DNA from: Eubacterium sp.
GTDB taxonomy: Bacteria > Bacillota > Clostridia > Lachnospirales > Lachnospiraceae
Reading direction: 5' to 3'
NCBI GenBank assembly: GCA_016292095.1
Contig: JAEFAB010000015.1
Location: 1-64,000, forward strand
DNA: 64,000 bases
The notes under the pieces are model-generated. The model was given only the letters and a program-made list of their open reading frames with translations. It ran no database searches and had not been told where the DNA came from. A program made the position numbers and the translations under genes. Of the stretch, positions 36,245 to 45,671 are shown piece by piece (within the stretch, counting starts at the first letter, position 1; each line of letters begins with the position of its first letter).

Positions 36245-38789
36245 AGGAAAATGGCTGCTGTTGTTTGTTGTGTTGCTTGTCGGGGGATTAAACCGTACCG
36301 TCTGGGGATATACGGGGAACGGACATTCAGACAATCCTTATGTGGTTGCCAATGAAGGAGATTTAAGAACAATTTTGACGGAAAAGGGAAAAAACTCCTG
36401 GGTGTATGTGGCGGTGAACGGAAATATAACCATCACAAAAACCATTACGCCGGAAGATGGAAAGTTCCGTATTTACTCCAGAGGAACAAATCGAACTATT
36501 AAGCGAAGCGGAAATTTATCAAATCCGGTGAATTCTTCCGGAACGTCTAATTATTGTTTTCGATTAAATAACAGCACGAACATTCAGTTTGGATATGCTG
36601 CCAATTCCCATCGGATGATATTGGACGGGAATGGTTCTCATTTTGCGGGGAGTAATGAAAACCACGGATATCTGACTATCAGCGCCACATCAACGGTAAC
36701 CATTACCAACCAGTGTGTTGTACAAAATGTAAACAATGATGCGGTAAGTGTAAAAGGGGCACCGATTACTTCCAGAGGGACGTTGTATCTTTACGGAGAA
36801 ATAAAAAACTGTCAGGGAAACAATGGTGGAGCATTAAAACTGATTGATTCAGGATACGGAGTTGTGGAAATCGGAGCGAAAATCCATCATTGTACTTCCA
36901 GCAGTGAAGGCGGTGCGATTTACGTAGGGGATGATGCCATGCTGGAAATGAACGGAGGAGAAGTCTATGAATGTTCTGCCAAAGAAGAAGGCGGAGCGTT
37001 CTTTGTGACCACAGACGCTTTTTGCGGAATTCAAAAAGGAAAAATACATCATAATGAAGCGGGGAATACCGGTGGTGGAATTTTCTCCGGAATGGGTGGG
37101 ACTCTGGAACTGGGAGATTTGTTTAATGAAGGAAACGGACCTGAAATTACCGACAATACGGCAGGTGACAGTGGCGGCGGAATTCGATGCAATGGTGGAA
37201 CCGGCAGTAATGCCGGAGGAACCACAAGCATTTACGGGACATTGATTGCAAGAAATTCTTCCGGTAATTACGGCGGCGGAATTTCCAGTGCAAACGCTTC
37301 TTCCGGAAAGAAAAGTAAGCTCTTACTCTATAACGTCAGGATTGAAAACAATGAATGCGACAAAAACGGTGGCGGACTTTGGATTGGAACCGGCGGAGAG
37401 GGTATTTATGGTGGAATGATTGAAATGACGGATTGTGTCGTTCAAAAGAACTATGCCAAACAGAAGGCAGGAGGTGTAAAACTTTCTTCTGCAGTTCTTG
37501 CTGACGGTTGCAATTTTATGGAAAATACCGCAGCAGTAAGCGGCGGTGGATTTTACATTACAGAAGAAGGAACCTTGAAGATGTCAAATGGGTTCATCAA
37601 AGACAATCATGCTTTTCAAAATGGTGCCGGGGTGTATCTGTTAGGAAAATTACAAATGCTAGGCAATACAATGGTAGACAGGAATAATGTGGTATTTTTG
37701 TGCAAGGGAACCTATATAGAAATTCTGGGAGCACTATCAAAAAATATTGTGGAAGCAGCGAACATTGTCAGTGAAGTGAATACCACGGGAACAAAGATTG
37801 TTTATGTCAATTACGGAAATGCTTCTGCTTCGACAGAATTGTACCGCACAGGAAGTGCAGAAGACGAGTATCAGGAAAAAACAGTACAGAAGAAGTTTCA
37901 GGTTTCCGGATTGCAGAAAAATCAGTGCCTTCGTCCTTGCGAAAATGTTCAGGGAGTTGATAAACGATGGATTATTATCAGTGAAAAATATGAAATCAGC
38001 TTTAGCAGGAATACCGATGATTCAGTAGAAAATATGCCGGAGCCCCAGATTAAATTTTGGAATGAAACAACGAACATCGCCACCAATGAAGTGAAAAGAG
38101 ACGGATACCAAATCAGGGAGAATGCCCATTGGAATTTGAAGGCGAACGGAACGGGAACTACGTACAAACCGGGACAGGTTATTGAATTAAATCAGACAAT
38201 CCTGCTGTATGCCCAATGGGAAACGCCGACACCAAAGAAATTGTTGATTACGGCGCCGGATCGATATTATATGGTGGGCCAGGATATTCTGCTTAACCGG
38301 GAGGAAGTTCTGCGAAAGGTGTATGTGACCGACGATTTGGAAAGTGGCGCAATGTATTCGGTACAAGTCATTGAAATTAATCTTAAGAACGGGAGTAATC
38401 TTGTGACAGGGAAGATTCAAAAAACAGAACAGTATTTGAATACAAAGGAAGCGAAAGAATATGTCCTGACCTTACGGGCGGAAAATGAAACAGGGACATT
38501 AAAGTCGGAACAGGAAATGCATTTGTTTATATTAGATTCTCCGGTAATGGGACATCAGGTACGATTTATTTCGAAGGACTATCTTAACACATTATCGGAA
38601 CAATCAAAGTGGTCTGCGAAGTTGCGAAAAACACTGAAGAACAGTGTGGAACGGAAAAATTGCATCTACCGTGTCACTTTGAAGCATGAGGATGTTGAGG
38701 AGGTTCGACAGAAGGTTGGCAAGAAAGAATATCGAATCACTTCGGCAATGAATCGTTCGATTCTTAAGAAATACGGAGGCGGCGTATGA
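36234..38789 (+). CDS. Secreted right-handed beta-helix protein with Pmp-like GGG[IFV] repeats
   Basis: Signal peptide; HHCTSSSEGGAIYV, DNTAGDSGGGIRC, ARNSSGNYGGGISS, ENNECDKNGGGLWI, MENTAAVSGGGFYI; InlB_B/Flg_new-like module near aa 590-660. Confidence 0.8.
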   Translation: MRGKGKWLLLFVVLLVGGLNRTVWGYTGNGHSDNPYVVANEGDLRTILTEKGKNSWVYVAVNGNITITKTITPEDGKFRIYSRGTNRTIKRSGNLSNPVNSSGTSNYCFRLNNSTNIQFGYAANSHRMILDGNGSHFAGSNENHGYLTISATSTVTITNQCVVQNVNNDAVSVKGAPITSRGTLYLYGEIKNCQGNNGGALKLIDSGYGVVEIGAKIHHCTSSSEGGAIYVGDDAMLEMNGGEVYECSAKEEGGAFFVTTDAFCGIQKGKIHHNEAGNTGGGIFSGMGGTLELGDLFNEGNGPEITDNTAGDSGGGIRCNGGTGSNAGGTTSIYGTLIARNSSGNYGGGISSANASSGKKSKLLLYNVRIENNECDKNGGGLWIGTGGEGIYGGMIEMTDCVVQKNYAKQKAGGVKLSSAVLADGCNFMENTAAVSGGGFYITEEGTLKMSNGFIKDNHAFQNGAGVYLLGKLQMLGNTMVDRNNVVFLCKGTYIEILGALSKNIVEAANIVSEVNTTGTKIVYVNYGNASASTELYRTGSAEDEYQEKTVQKKFQVSGLQKNQCLRPCENVQGVDKRWIIISEKYEISFSRNTDDSVENMPEPQIKFWNETTNIATNEVKRDGYQIRENAHWNLKANGTGTTYKPGQVIELNQTILLYAQWETPTPKKLLITAPDRYYMVGQDILLNREEVLRKVYVTDDLESGAMYSVQVIEINLKNGSNLVTGKIQKTEQYLNTKEAKEYVLTLRAENETGTLKSEQEMHLFILDSPVMGHQVRFISKDYLNTLSEQSKWSAKLRKTLKNSVERKNCIYRVTLKHEDVEEVRQKVGKKEYRITSAMNRSILKKYGGGV

Positions 38790-39154
38790 AACAAATGATT
38801 ATTGTAATCAGTATGGCAGTGATTATTTTATTGGCTTCTATGTCTATTGCTTCGGTGGACAGTAAGTCTAAGAGGCAGGAAGAACTGAATCGTGCCGTTG
38901 CAGCAGCGGTAAAGCAAACTGTGAAAATATCTCAAATTGAAAATCAAAATGAAATCCGGTCTGATGAAGAAATGGTTGGAGAACTGACCCAGCTTTTAAG
39001 TGTTCAGATGAGCGGGGATGGTGATTTGGTAATTGAAGTGATGGGGGTGGATTATAAGGAAGGCCTGTTAGACGTGAAAGTCACAGAAACCTTCCGCTAC
39101 CTCAATGGAAAGGAGGGGAAGGTTTCTGTTCGTAAATGTGCAATCTATGATTAG
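38786..39154 (+). CDS. TadF/pseudopilin-like protein
   Basis: MKQMIIVISMAVIILLASMSIASVDSKSKRQEELNRAVAAAVKQTV...; one N-terminal TM; overlaps upstream stop by 4 nt. Confidence 0.5.
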   Translation: MKQMIIVISMAVIILLASMSIASVDSKSKRQEELNRAVAAAVKQTVKISQIENQNEIRSDEEMVGELTQLLSVQMSGDGDLVIEVMGVDYKEGLLDVKVTETFRYLNGKEGKVSVRKCAIYD

Positions 39155-40125
39155 TCAACAAATCGGGTGCTGACTTCTCCGGAATTTAGCCATCGTTCGG
39201 TACCGTCGGTAAAACGAACCTTCAGACGGCAGTCCCGGTCAATTTCAAGTGCAGTAGCTTCTTTACGGGTATTGTTTTCAAGGACATCAATTTGTTTCCC
39301 GAGAATAAAAGAACGGTCAATGTATTCGCGGACATAAGTTTTTTCCTGAAAATCCTGATAATAATCCATGAAGATATTCAGCAGATTTGCGATGAGAACA
39401 CTTTGCTTGTTTTCTGCATCTGCCGGGGTGTCAAAAACAGTACCGGCAATGGTTTCAAGTTCTTTCGGAAAACCGGATTGTGGTGGGCAAACGTTAATTC
39501 CGATTCCTACAATTGCGTAATCCAGATGATTGGTTTCGATGTTGAAAGAAGCTTCGGTTAAAATACCGCACACCTTCTTTCGGTCAATGTAGATATCATT
39601 AACCCATTTGATTTCAGCTTTCTTGTCGGAGACGGACTCAATCGCTTTTGCTGTTGCAACCGCAGCAGCAGTTGTGAGAAAAAGTGCTTCACTGGCAGGA
39701 AAGTCCGGGCGGAGAAGAAGACTCAAATAAATGCCGGTATTGGAAGGAGAGTAAAAATCCTTTCCCATACGACCACGGCCGGAAGTCTGCTCCTTTGCGA
39801 CCAGGACTGTTCCGTGAGGGGCACCGTCTGCAGCCTTTTCCTTCAGAACCGTGTTGGTGGAAGAAATGGTTTCGTAGACTTCAATTTCAAAAGAATGCCG
39901 ACAATGTTTGGCAATGCTTTGTGCTGACAGGATATCATTTGTTTCTGCCAGACAATAACCGCGATTGGGAATTGCTTCAATGAGATAGCCATCCTTCTCC
40001 AAACTTTTAATTGCTTTCCAAATGGAATTTCTGCTAACGGAAAGTGCAGCAGCAAGTTGTCCGCCGGAAATATAAGATCCTTTGTTATTTTCTAATTGTT
40101 CTAAAACCATATTTTTAACGCTCAT
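39151..40125 (-). CDS. birA: Bifunctional biotin-protein ligase / biotin operon repressor
   Basis: N-term HTH SGGQLAAALSVSRNSIWKAIKSLEKDGYLI; ligase KEQTSGRGRMGKDFYSPSNTGIYLSLLLRP; IKWVNDIYIDRKKVCGILTE. Confidence 0.95.
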   Translation of the reverse strand: MSVKNMVLEQLENNKGSYISGGQLAAALSVSRNSIWKAIKSLEKDGYLIEAIPNRGYCLAETNDILSAQSIAKHCRHSFEIEVYETISSTNTVLKEKAADGAPHGTVLVAKEQTSGRGRMGKDFYSPSNTGIYLSLLLRPDFPASEALFLTTAAAVATAKAIESVSDKKAEIKWVNDIYIDRKKVCGILTEASFNIETNHLDYAIVGIGINVCPPQSGFPKELETIAGTVFDTPADAENKQSVLIANLLNIFMDYYQDFQEKTYVREYIDRSFILGKQIDVLENNTRKEATALEIDRDCRLKVRFTDGTERWLNSGEVSTRFVD

Positions 40126-40191
40126 CTGATTGTTCTCCCAAAACTAATTGCACTTATTTTATAACAAGATGAGAAATTATTCAATTCCATA

Positions 40192-40245
40192 AATGTTAGC
40201 CTAGAGAAATAAAAGGTTGACAATGAAAAATGAAAGGCATATAAT
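40192..40245 (+). promoter_or_regulatory. bioY promoter with overlapping BirA operator-like inverted repeat
   Basis: AATGTTAGCCT (40192-40202) / AGGTTGACAAT (40214-40224) imperfect inverted repeat; TTGACA (40217-40222)-N17-TATAAT (40240-40245). Confidence 0.7.
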
Positions 40246-40286
40246 GGTTGAAGTCGACAAAAGAAAAGAGACAGAGGTGTAATTCA

Positions 40287-40841
40287 ATGGAGAAGAAATT
40301 TTTATCGGTACAGGACATTGCTTTGATTGGAATGTTTACGGCATTAATTGCCATATGTTCCTGGATATCTGTTCCCCTTGGGCCGGTGCCGTTTACCTTA
40401 CAGACCTTTGGCGTTTTTGTTACGGCAGGTGTGTTGGGCACAAAACGGGGAATGGTATCCGTATTAGTTTACATGCTGATTGGTCTCATTGGTGTTCCTG
40501 TATTTGCCGGATTTAGTGCTGGACCGGGAGTTCTTGCTGGACCGACAGGCGGGTTCATTGTTGGATTTCTTTTGACAGCTCTAATTGTGGGAATACTCAC
40601 AAAGGTGTGGAAGGTAAAGACAGAACAGATGAAAATTGCTGTGTTGGTTGTGGGAATGTTCTTAGGAGATTTGGCATGTTTTGCTCTTGGAACGGTGTGG
40701 TTTATTGTTGTGATGAAGTGTTCCTTGGCTCAGGCATTAATCTGGTGTGTGGTTCCCTACATTATTCCCGATTTGATTAAAATAGGATTTGCAGCAGTTT
40801 TTGTAAATCGTCTGAAAAAATATATTAAGATATTTGCTTAG
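40287..40841 (+). CDS. bioY: Biotin ECF transporter S component BioY
   Basis: WISVPLGPVPFTLQTFGVFVTAGVLGTKRGMVSVLVYMLIGLIGVPVFAGFSAGPGVLAGPTGGFIVGF; SD agaggtg before ATG 40287. Confidence 0.95.
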   Translation: MEKKFLSVQDIALIGMFTALIAICSWISVPLGPVPFTLQTFGVFVTAGVLGTKRGMVSVLVYMLIGLIGVPVFAGFSAGPGVLAGPTGGFIVGFLLTALIVGILTKVWKVKTEQMKIAVLVVGMFLGDLACFALGTVWFIVVMKCSLAQALIWCVVPYIIPDLIKIGFAAVFVNRLKKYIKIFA

Positions 40842-40849
40842 AGAAGTTT

Positions 40850-40881
40850 AAAAGGTAATTGCCGGAGCAGTTACCTTTTTT
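40850..40881 (+). terminator. Rho-independent terminator
   Basis: aaaaggtaa ttgccggagcag ttaccttttttt-type hairpin. Confidence 0.8.
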
Positions 40882-40970
40882 CTTGTTTTGAAGTGCGATA
40901 CAAAGTGGATAGAAAATCTAAAATATGGTAAAATAAACTTTAGCGCAAAAAATCTTTTTGGGAGGGTTCA

Positions 40971-43907
40971 ATGAGAAATAACGAACAAATAAAAGAATTA
41001 AAGGAGTATGAGGTAATACTTCATAAATATATTGAGGACGTTTCTTCGGATGCATGGCTGTTGAAACATAAGAAAAGCGGAGCTAGAGTGGCTCTGTTAT
41101 CCAATGATGATGAGAACAAAGTATTCAATATCGGATTCAGAACACCGGTTGACGATAATACAGGTGTTCCTCATATTGTTGAACATACAGTGTTGTGTGG
41201 ATCGGAAAAATATCCGGTAAAGGATCCCTTTGTGGAATTGATTAAGGGGTCTTTAAATACATTCTTGAATGCTATGACTTATCCGGACAAAACAGTTTAT
41301 CCGGTGGCGAGCTGCAACGACAAGGATTTCAAGAACCTGATGGAAGTTTATATGGATGCCGTGTTAAAACCGAACATCTATAAAGAAGAAAAAATCTTCA
41401 AGCAGGAAGGTTGGCATTATGAATTAGACAGCACAGATGGAGAATTGATTTATAACGGTGTTGTTTACAATGAAATGAAAGGGGTCTTTTCTTCCCCGGA
41501 CGGCGTGATGGACCGCATGCTGCTACACGCATTATTCCCGGATATTACCTACGGTTTTGAATCCGGAGGAGATCCAAAGGATATTCCAAGTCTGAGTTAT
41601 GAGCAGTACCTGGATTTCCACAGCAGATATTATCATCCAAGCAACAGTTACATTTATCTTTACGGAAATATGGATATGAAAGAACGTCTGGAATGGATGG
41701 ACAAAGCATATTTAAGTGATTACGACAAGATTGAACTGGATTCGGAAATCAAGGAGCAGAAGCCGTTTACAGAAATGCAGAGAGTTCAGGGGGACTATGG
41801 AGTATCGGAAAATGAAGAACTGACCGATAAGGCCTACCTTGCAATGACCTTTGCTTTAGGAAAGAGCAGAGATTTGAAATTGGTAAAATCTATGGAACTT
41901 TTGGTGGAAGTTTTAATGGATATGCAGGGAGCACCGCTGAAGCAGGCGTTAATTGATGCCGGAATCGGAAAAGACGTTTACGGAAGATATGAAGAAGAAA
42001 TCAACCAGCCAATGTTCAGCATTATTGCAAAATTTGCAAAGGAAGAAGAACAGGATAAATTCAAGGATGTCATTGAGACAACATTGAAGAAACTGGTAAA
42101 AGAAGGATTAAACAAGCATGCTTTAGAAGCACGTCTTAACAGAATTGAATTTTTGGAACGTGAATCAGATCAGGGCAGAATTCCGAAGGGACTGATTTGG
42201 GGACTGGATATGTTCAACTCCTGGTTGTATGACGAAACCAAGGCATTCGATTATTTGGAAAAATTCGATATCCTTGCAGAATTACGAGAAGACATTCAGA
42301 CAGATTATTTTGAAAAACTCATTGAGGAGTATTTGCTGAACAATCAGCATAAAGCGTTAATTGCTCTGGCACCAAAGCCGGGACTTACAACGAAAGAAGA
42401 GGAAGAAACAAAGAAACATCTTGCGGAAATCAAGAAGTCAATGTCTCAGGAAGAACTGGAAAGAATCGTTCGTGAGACAAAGGAATTGAAAGAATATCAG
42501 AAAACACAGGATTCCCCGGAAGCATTGGAATGTATTCCACTTCTTGAAATTGAAGATATTAAGAAGGAAAGCCGTCCGACAAAGAACGAAGTGACGACAC
42601 AGGATGGCACCACAATGCTCTATCATGACATCAGTACCAACGGAATTTCCTATGTTGATTTGTACTTTGACTGTACAAAACTTCCGGAGAAATATTATCC
42701 GTATCTGGGAATGCTGTCGGGAATGTTCGAGGCATTGAGTACCGAACATTACCACTACAGTGAATTGAACAGTGTCATTGATTATGATTTAGGTGGTTTA
42801 TCTTTCTCCAGCGGAAACTTTGATCACAATCAAACCGGCGAACCGATTATCGTGATGGAAGTACATTCCAAAATGTTGGATGATAAAATGCCAAAGGCGT
42901 ATGAACTGATTGAAGAAATTGTGAAAACTTCGGATTTCAGAGATGAGAAGCGAATCAAGGAACGTCTGGATGCTATTTATGCAGGAATGCAGGGAGAGAT
43001 TTTAGCAGCAGGAAATGGTAAGGCAGTCATTCGAGCAGCTTCCAATTATTCCAAGAATTACTACATTCGTGAAAAGATGAATGGAATTTCCGCATATTAT
43101 TTCGTGAAAGATTTGGTTGAAAACTATGAAACCAAAAAGAATGAAATCATGGATATGCTGGAAGAAGTGGTCCGTCTGGTATTCAACAAGAATCAAATGA
43201 TTTTGAACTTTGCCGGAAGCAGACAGGCTTTTGAACAGGCATCCAAATATACTTTAGAGTTAAAAGAAAAATTGTATGATGTACCAATGGAACCGGCAGG
43301 TGAAATTGTTGTTGCAGGAAAAGACGAAGCTTTCTCCACCGCAGGAACAGTGCAGTTTGTAGCAAAAGTCGGAAACTTCAAAAAAGATTATCCGGACTAC
43401 AAAGGCGAATTGGACGGTAATTTCCTTGTACTGGAACACGTTATGAATTACGAATATCTGTGGGAACAGATTCGTGTATTGGGTGGAGCTTACGGATGCG
43501 GATCCTTCACCAACACCAACGGAAATGTAGGATTTTATTCTTACAGAGATCCGAAGTTGAAAGAAACCGCAGAAGTATATGACAAGGTAGTGGAATTCAT
43601 TGAAAACTTTGACGTGGATGACCGAAAGATGAGAAAGTTCATTATCGGCGCCATCAATAATCAGGATGTTCCAATGAATGCGTTTACGGAAAGTTTATGG
43701 AACTTCAGAAACTACATTACGGGATTGGAAGATGAAAAACGTCAGCAGTCTCGAACAGCATTGCTTTCCACAACAAAGGAACAAATCAGAGATTTGGCTC
43801 CATATGTAAAGAGTGCATTGGAAAACGGAAGAGTAGCTGTTGTGGGTAGTGCAGGCGCCATTGAAAAGAACAAAGAAATGTTTGATGAAATAAAGGAAGT
43901 AAACTAA
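40971..43907 (+). CDS. M16C family zinc metallopeptidase (presequence-protease-like)
   Basis: Inverted zinc motif HIVEH; 978 aa; GVVYNEMKGVFSSPDGVMDR. Confidence 0.92.
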   Translation: MRNNEQIKELKEYEVILHKYIEDVSSDAWLLKHKKSGARVALLSNDDENKVFNIGFRTPVDDNTGVPHIVEHTVLCGSEKYPVKDPFVELIKGSLNTFLNAMTYPDKTVYPVASCNDKDFKNLMEVYMDAVLKPNIYKEEKIFKQEGWHYELDSTDGELIYNGVVYNEMKGVFSSPDGVMDRMLLHALFPDITYGFESGGDPKDIPSLSYEQYLDFHSRYYHPSNSYIYLYGNMDMKERLEWMDKAYLSDYDKIELDSEIKEQKPFTEMQRVQGDYGVSENEELTDKAYLAMTFALGKSRDLKLVKSMELLVEVLMDMQGAPLKQALIDAGIGKDVYGRYEEEINQPMFSIIAKFAKEEEQDKFKDVIETTLKKLVKEGLNKHALEARLNRIEFLERESDQGRIPKGLIWGLDMFNSWLYDETKAFDYLEKFDILAELREDIQTDYFEKLIEEYLLNNQHKALIALAPKPGLTTKEEEETKKHLAEIKKSMSQEELERIVRETKELKEYQKTQDSPEALECIPLLEIEDIKKESRPTKNEVTTQDGTTMLYHDISTNGISYVDLYFDCTKLPEKYYPYLGMLSGMFEALSTEHYHYSELNSVIDYDLGGLSFSSGNFDHNQTGEPIIVMEVHSKMLDDKMPKAYELIEEIVKTSDFRDEKRIKERLDAIYAGMQGEILAAGNGKAVIRAASNYSKNYYIREKMNGISAYYFVKDLVENYETKKNEIMDMLEEVVRLVFNKNQMILNFAGSRQAFEQASKYTLELKEKLYDVPMEPAGEIVVAGKDEAFSTAGTVQFVAKVGNFKKDYPDYKGELDGNFLVLEHVMNYEYLWEQIRVLGGAYGCGSFTNTNGNVGFYSYRDPKLKETAEVYDKVVEFIENFDVDDRKMRKFIIGAINNQDVPMNAFTESLWNFRNYITGLEDEKRQQSRTALLSTTKEQIRDLAPYVKSALENGRVAVVGSAGAIEKNKEMFDEIKEVN

Positions 43908-44812
43908 TGAATAATAATTTTAAATCAGGATTTGTAGCATTAATCGGTAGACCGAATGTAGGAAAATCAACTTTAATGAACCAGTTAATCGGTCAGAAAA
44001 TTGCAATTACATCCAAGAAACCACAGACAACAAGAAATAAAATTCAGACCGTGTATACCTGTGATGAAGGACAGATTGTCTTTTTGGACACTCCGGGAAT
44101 TCACAAAGCAAAGAATAAATTGGGCGAATACATGGTAAATGTAGCCGAGAAAACTTTGAAGGAAGTGGATGTGATTCTCTGGCTGGTGGAACCGGATACC
44201 TTTATTGGTGCCGGAGAACGCCACATTGCAGAACAGTTGCAGAAGATTGACGTACCGGTAATTCTTGTAATTAACAAGACAGATACCGTAAAGAAGGAAG
44301 ACGTCTTACTGTTTATTGATACTTACAGAAAATTAATGGATTTTGATGAAATCATTCCGGCCTCTGCACTGAGAGGGCAGAACACGGATATGGTGGTGGA
44401 TGAAATCTTTAAGTACCTTCCGGAAGGACCAATGTATTACGATGAAGATACCATCACAGATCAGCCAATGAGACAGATTGTGGCGGAACTCATTCGTGAG
44501 AAAGCGCTGCATGCATTGAATGATGAAATTCCTCATGGAATTGCAGTGACAATTGAAAGCATGAAAAAACGTCCAAACGGAAAGCTTTATGATATTGAAG
44601 CAACCATTGTTTGCGAAAGAGATTCTCATAAGGGAATTATTATCGGCAAAAAAGGTGCCATGCTGAAAAAGATTGGAACCAATGCACGTTACGAAATTGA
44701 GCAGCAGTTGGAAACCAAAGTGAATTTGCAGCTTTGGGTAAAAGTCCGCAAGGATTGGCGAGACAGTGAACTGCTGATGAAGAATTATGGATATATGGAA
44801 GAAAAAGATTAA
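43907..44812 (+). CDS. era: GTPase Era
   Basis: GRPNVGKSTLMNQLIGQKIAITSKKPQTTR; DTPGIHKAKNKLGEYM; KH domain GKKGAMLKKIGTNARYEIE. Confidence 0.97.
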   Translation: MNNNFKSGFVALIGRPNVGKSTLMNQLIGQKIAITSKKPQTTRNKIQTVYTCDEGQIVFLDTPGIHKAKNKLGEYMVNVAEKTLKEVDVILWLVEPDTFIGAGERHIAEQLQKIDVPVILVINKTDTVKKEDVLLFIDTYRKLMDFDEIIPASALRGQNTDMVVDEIFKYLPEGPMYYDEDTITDQPMRQIVAELIREKALHALNDEIPHGIAVTIESMKKRPNGKLYDIEATIVCERDSHKGIIIGKKGAMLKKIGTNARYEIEQQLETKVNLQLWVKVRKDWRDSELLMKNYGYMEEKD

Positions 44813-45558
44813 TGGTTGAAACAACAACAGTGTTGGGGATTGTCTTGTCGGCAATGCCTATCAGTGAATTTGATAAGCGGTTGGTGGTTCTTACAAAAGA
44901 CTTTGGAAAGATTACTGTTTTTGCCAGAGGAGCAAGAAAGCAAAACAGCAAGTTCCTGGCTGGCAGTCAGCCTATGTCTTTTGGAGAATTTACACTGTAT
45001 CGCGGAAGAAACGCATATACGTTAACCGAAGTAAAAGTTCATGAATATTTCAGCAGTACCTTGACGGATGTGGAAAGCATGTATCTGGGAATGTATTTTC
45101 TGGAGCTGTCTTCCTATTATGGAAGAGAAGGCATCGAAGCCTCCGATACAATTAAACTATTGTATCTGGCACTGCGGGAACTGAAAACCGGAAATATTCC
45201 GAGCCGACTGATTCGTGTGATTTTTGAATTGCGCACCTTGGCGATTAACGGAGAATATCCGAATTTCTTCCAGTGTTACAATTGCGGGAGTGCAGAGTCC
45301 CTGGATTATTTTGATAAAAAGCGTTATGGGATGCTGTGTGCAAATTGTCACGGAAAGAAACCGGAGAAGGAACTGGTAAATCCTTCGGCATTGTACGCGC
45401 TCCAATATATTCTGACTGCCAAAGAGGAACAATTGTTTCGCTTTCAGGTAACGGAAGAAGTGTTGGAACAAATGGAGGAGATTGTTCATTCCTATATGAA
45501 AAGTCATATAGACAAAAGATTTAAGTCGTTGGAATTTTTGGAAAATCCTCTTATGTAG
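44812..45558 (+). CDS. recO: DNA repair protein RecO
   Basis: TTTVLGIVLSAMPISEFDKRLVVLTKDFGKITVFARGARKQNSKF; Cys4 cluster CYNCGS..CANC; overlaps era by 1 nt. Confidence 0.93.
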   Translation: MVETTTVLGIVLSAMPISEFDKRLVVLTKDFGKITVFARGARKQNSKFLAGSQPMSFGEFTLYRGRNAYTLTEVKVHEYFSSTLTDVESMYLGMYFLELSSYYGREGIEASDTIKLLYLALRELKTGNIPSRLIRVIFELRTLAINGEYPNFFQCYNCGSAESLDYFDKKRYGMLCANCHGKKPEKELVNPSALYALQYILTAKEEQLFRFQVTEEVLEQMEEIVHSYMKSHIDKRFKSLEFLENPLM

Positions 45559-45671
45559 AAAGAAAAAAGGGAAAGGTTCTTTGGAAAAAGGAAAATTTCG
45601 GGTTGAAATTCGTAGGTAATGCGTTTAAAATTACTTTCTAGAAAAACAAAGTGGCAAAAAAGGGAGAAAAG

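Noticed and set aside
40971-43907. M16 peptidase as a RiPP leader peptidase for the 56088 micropeptide
   Set aside because: It is a large presequence-protease-like M16C enzyme 12 kb away in a housekeeping cluster, with no genetic linkage to the peptide.
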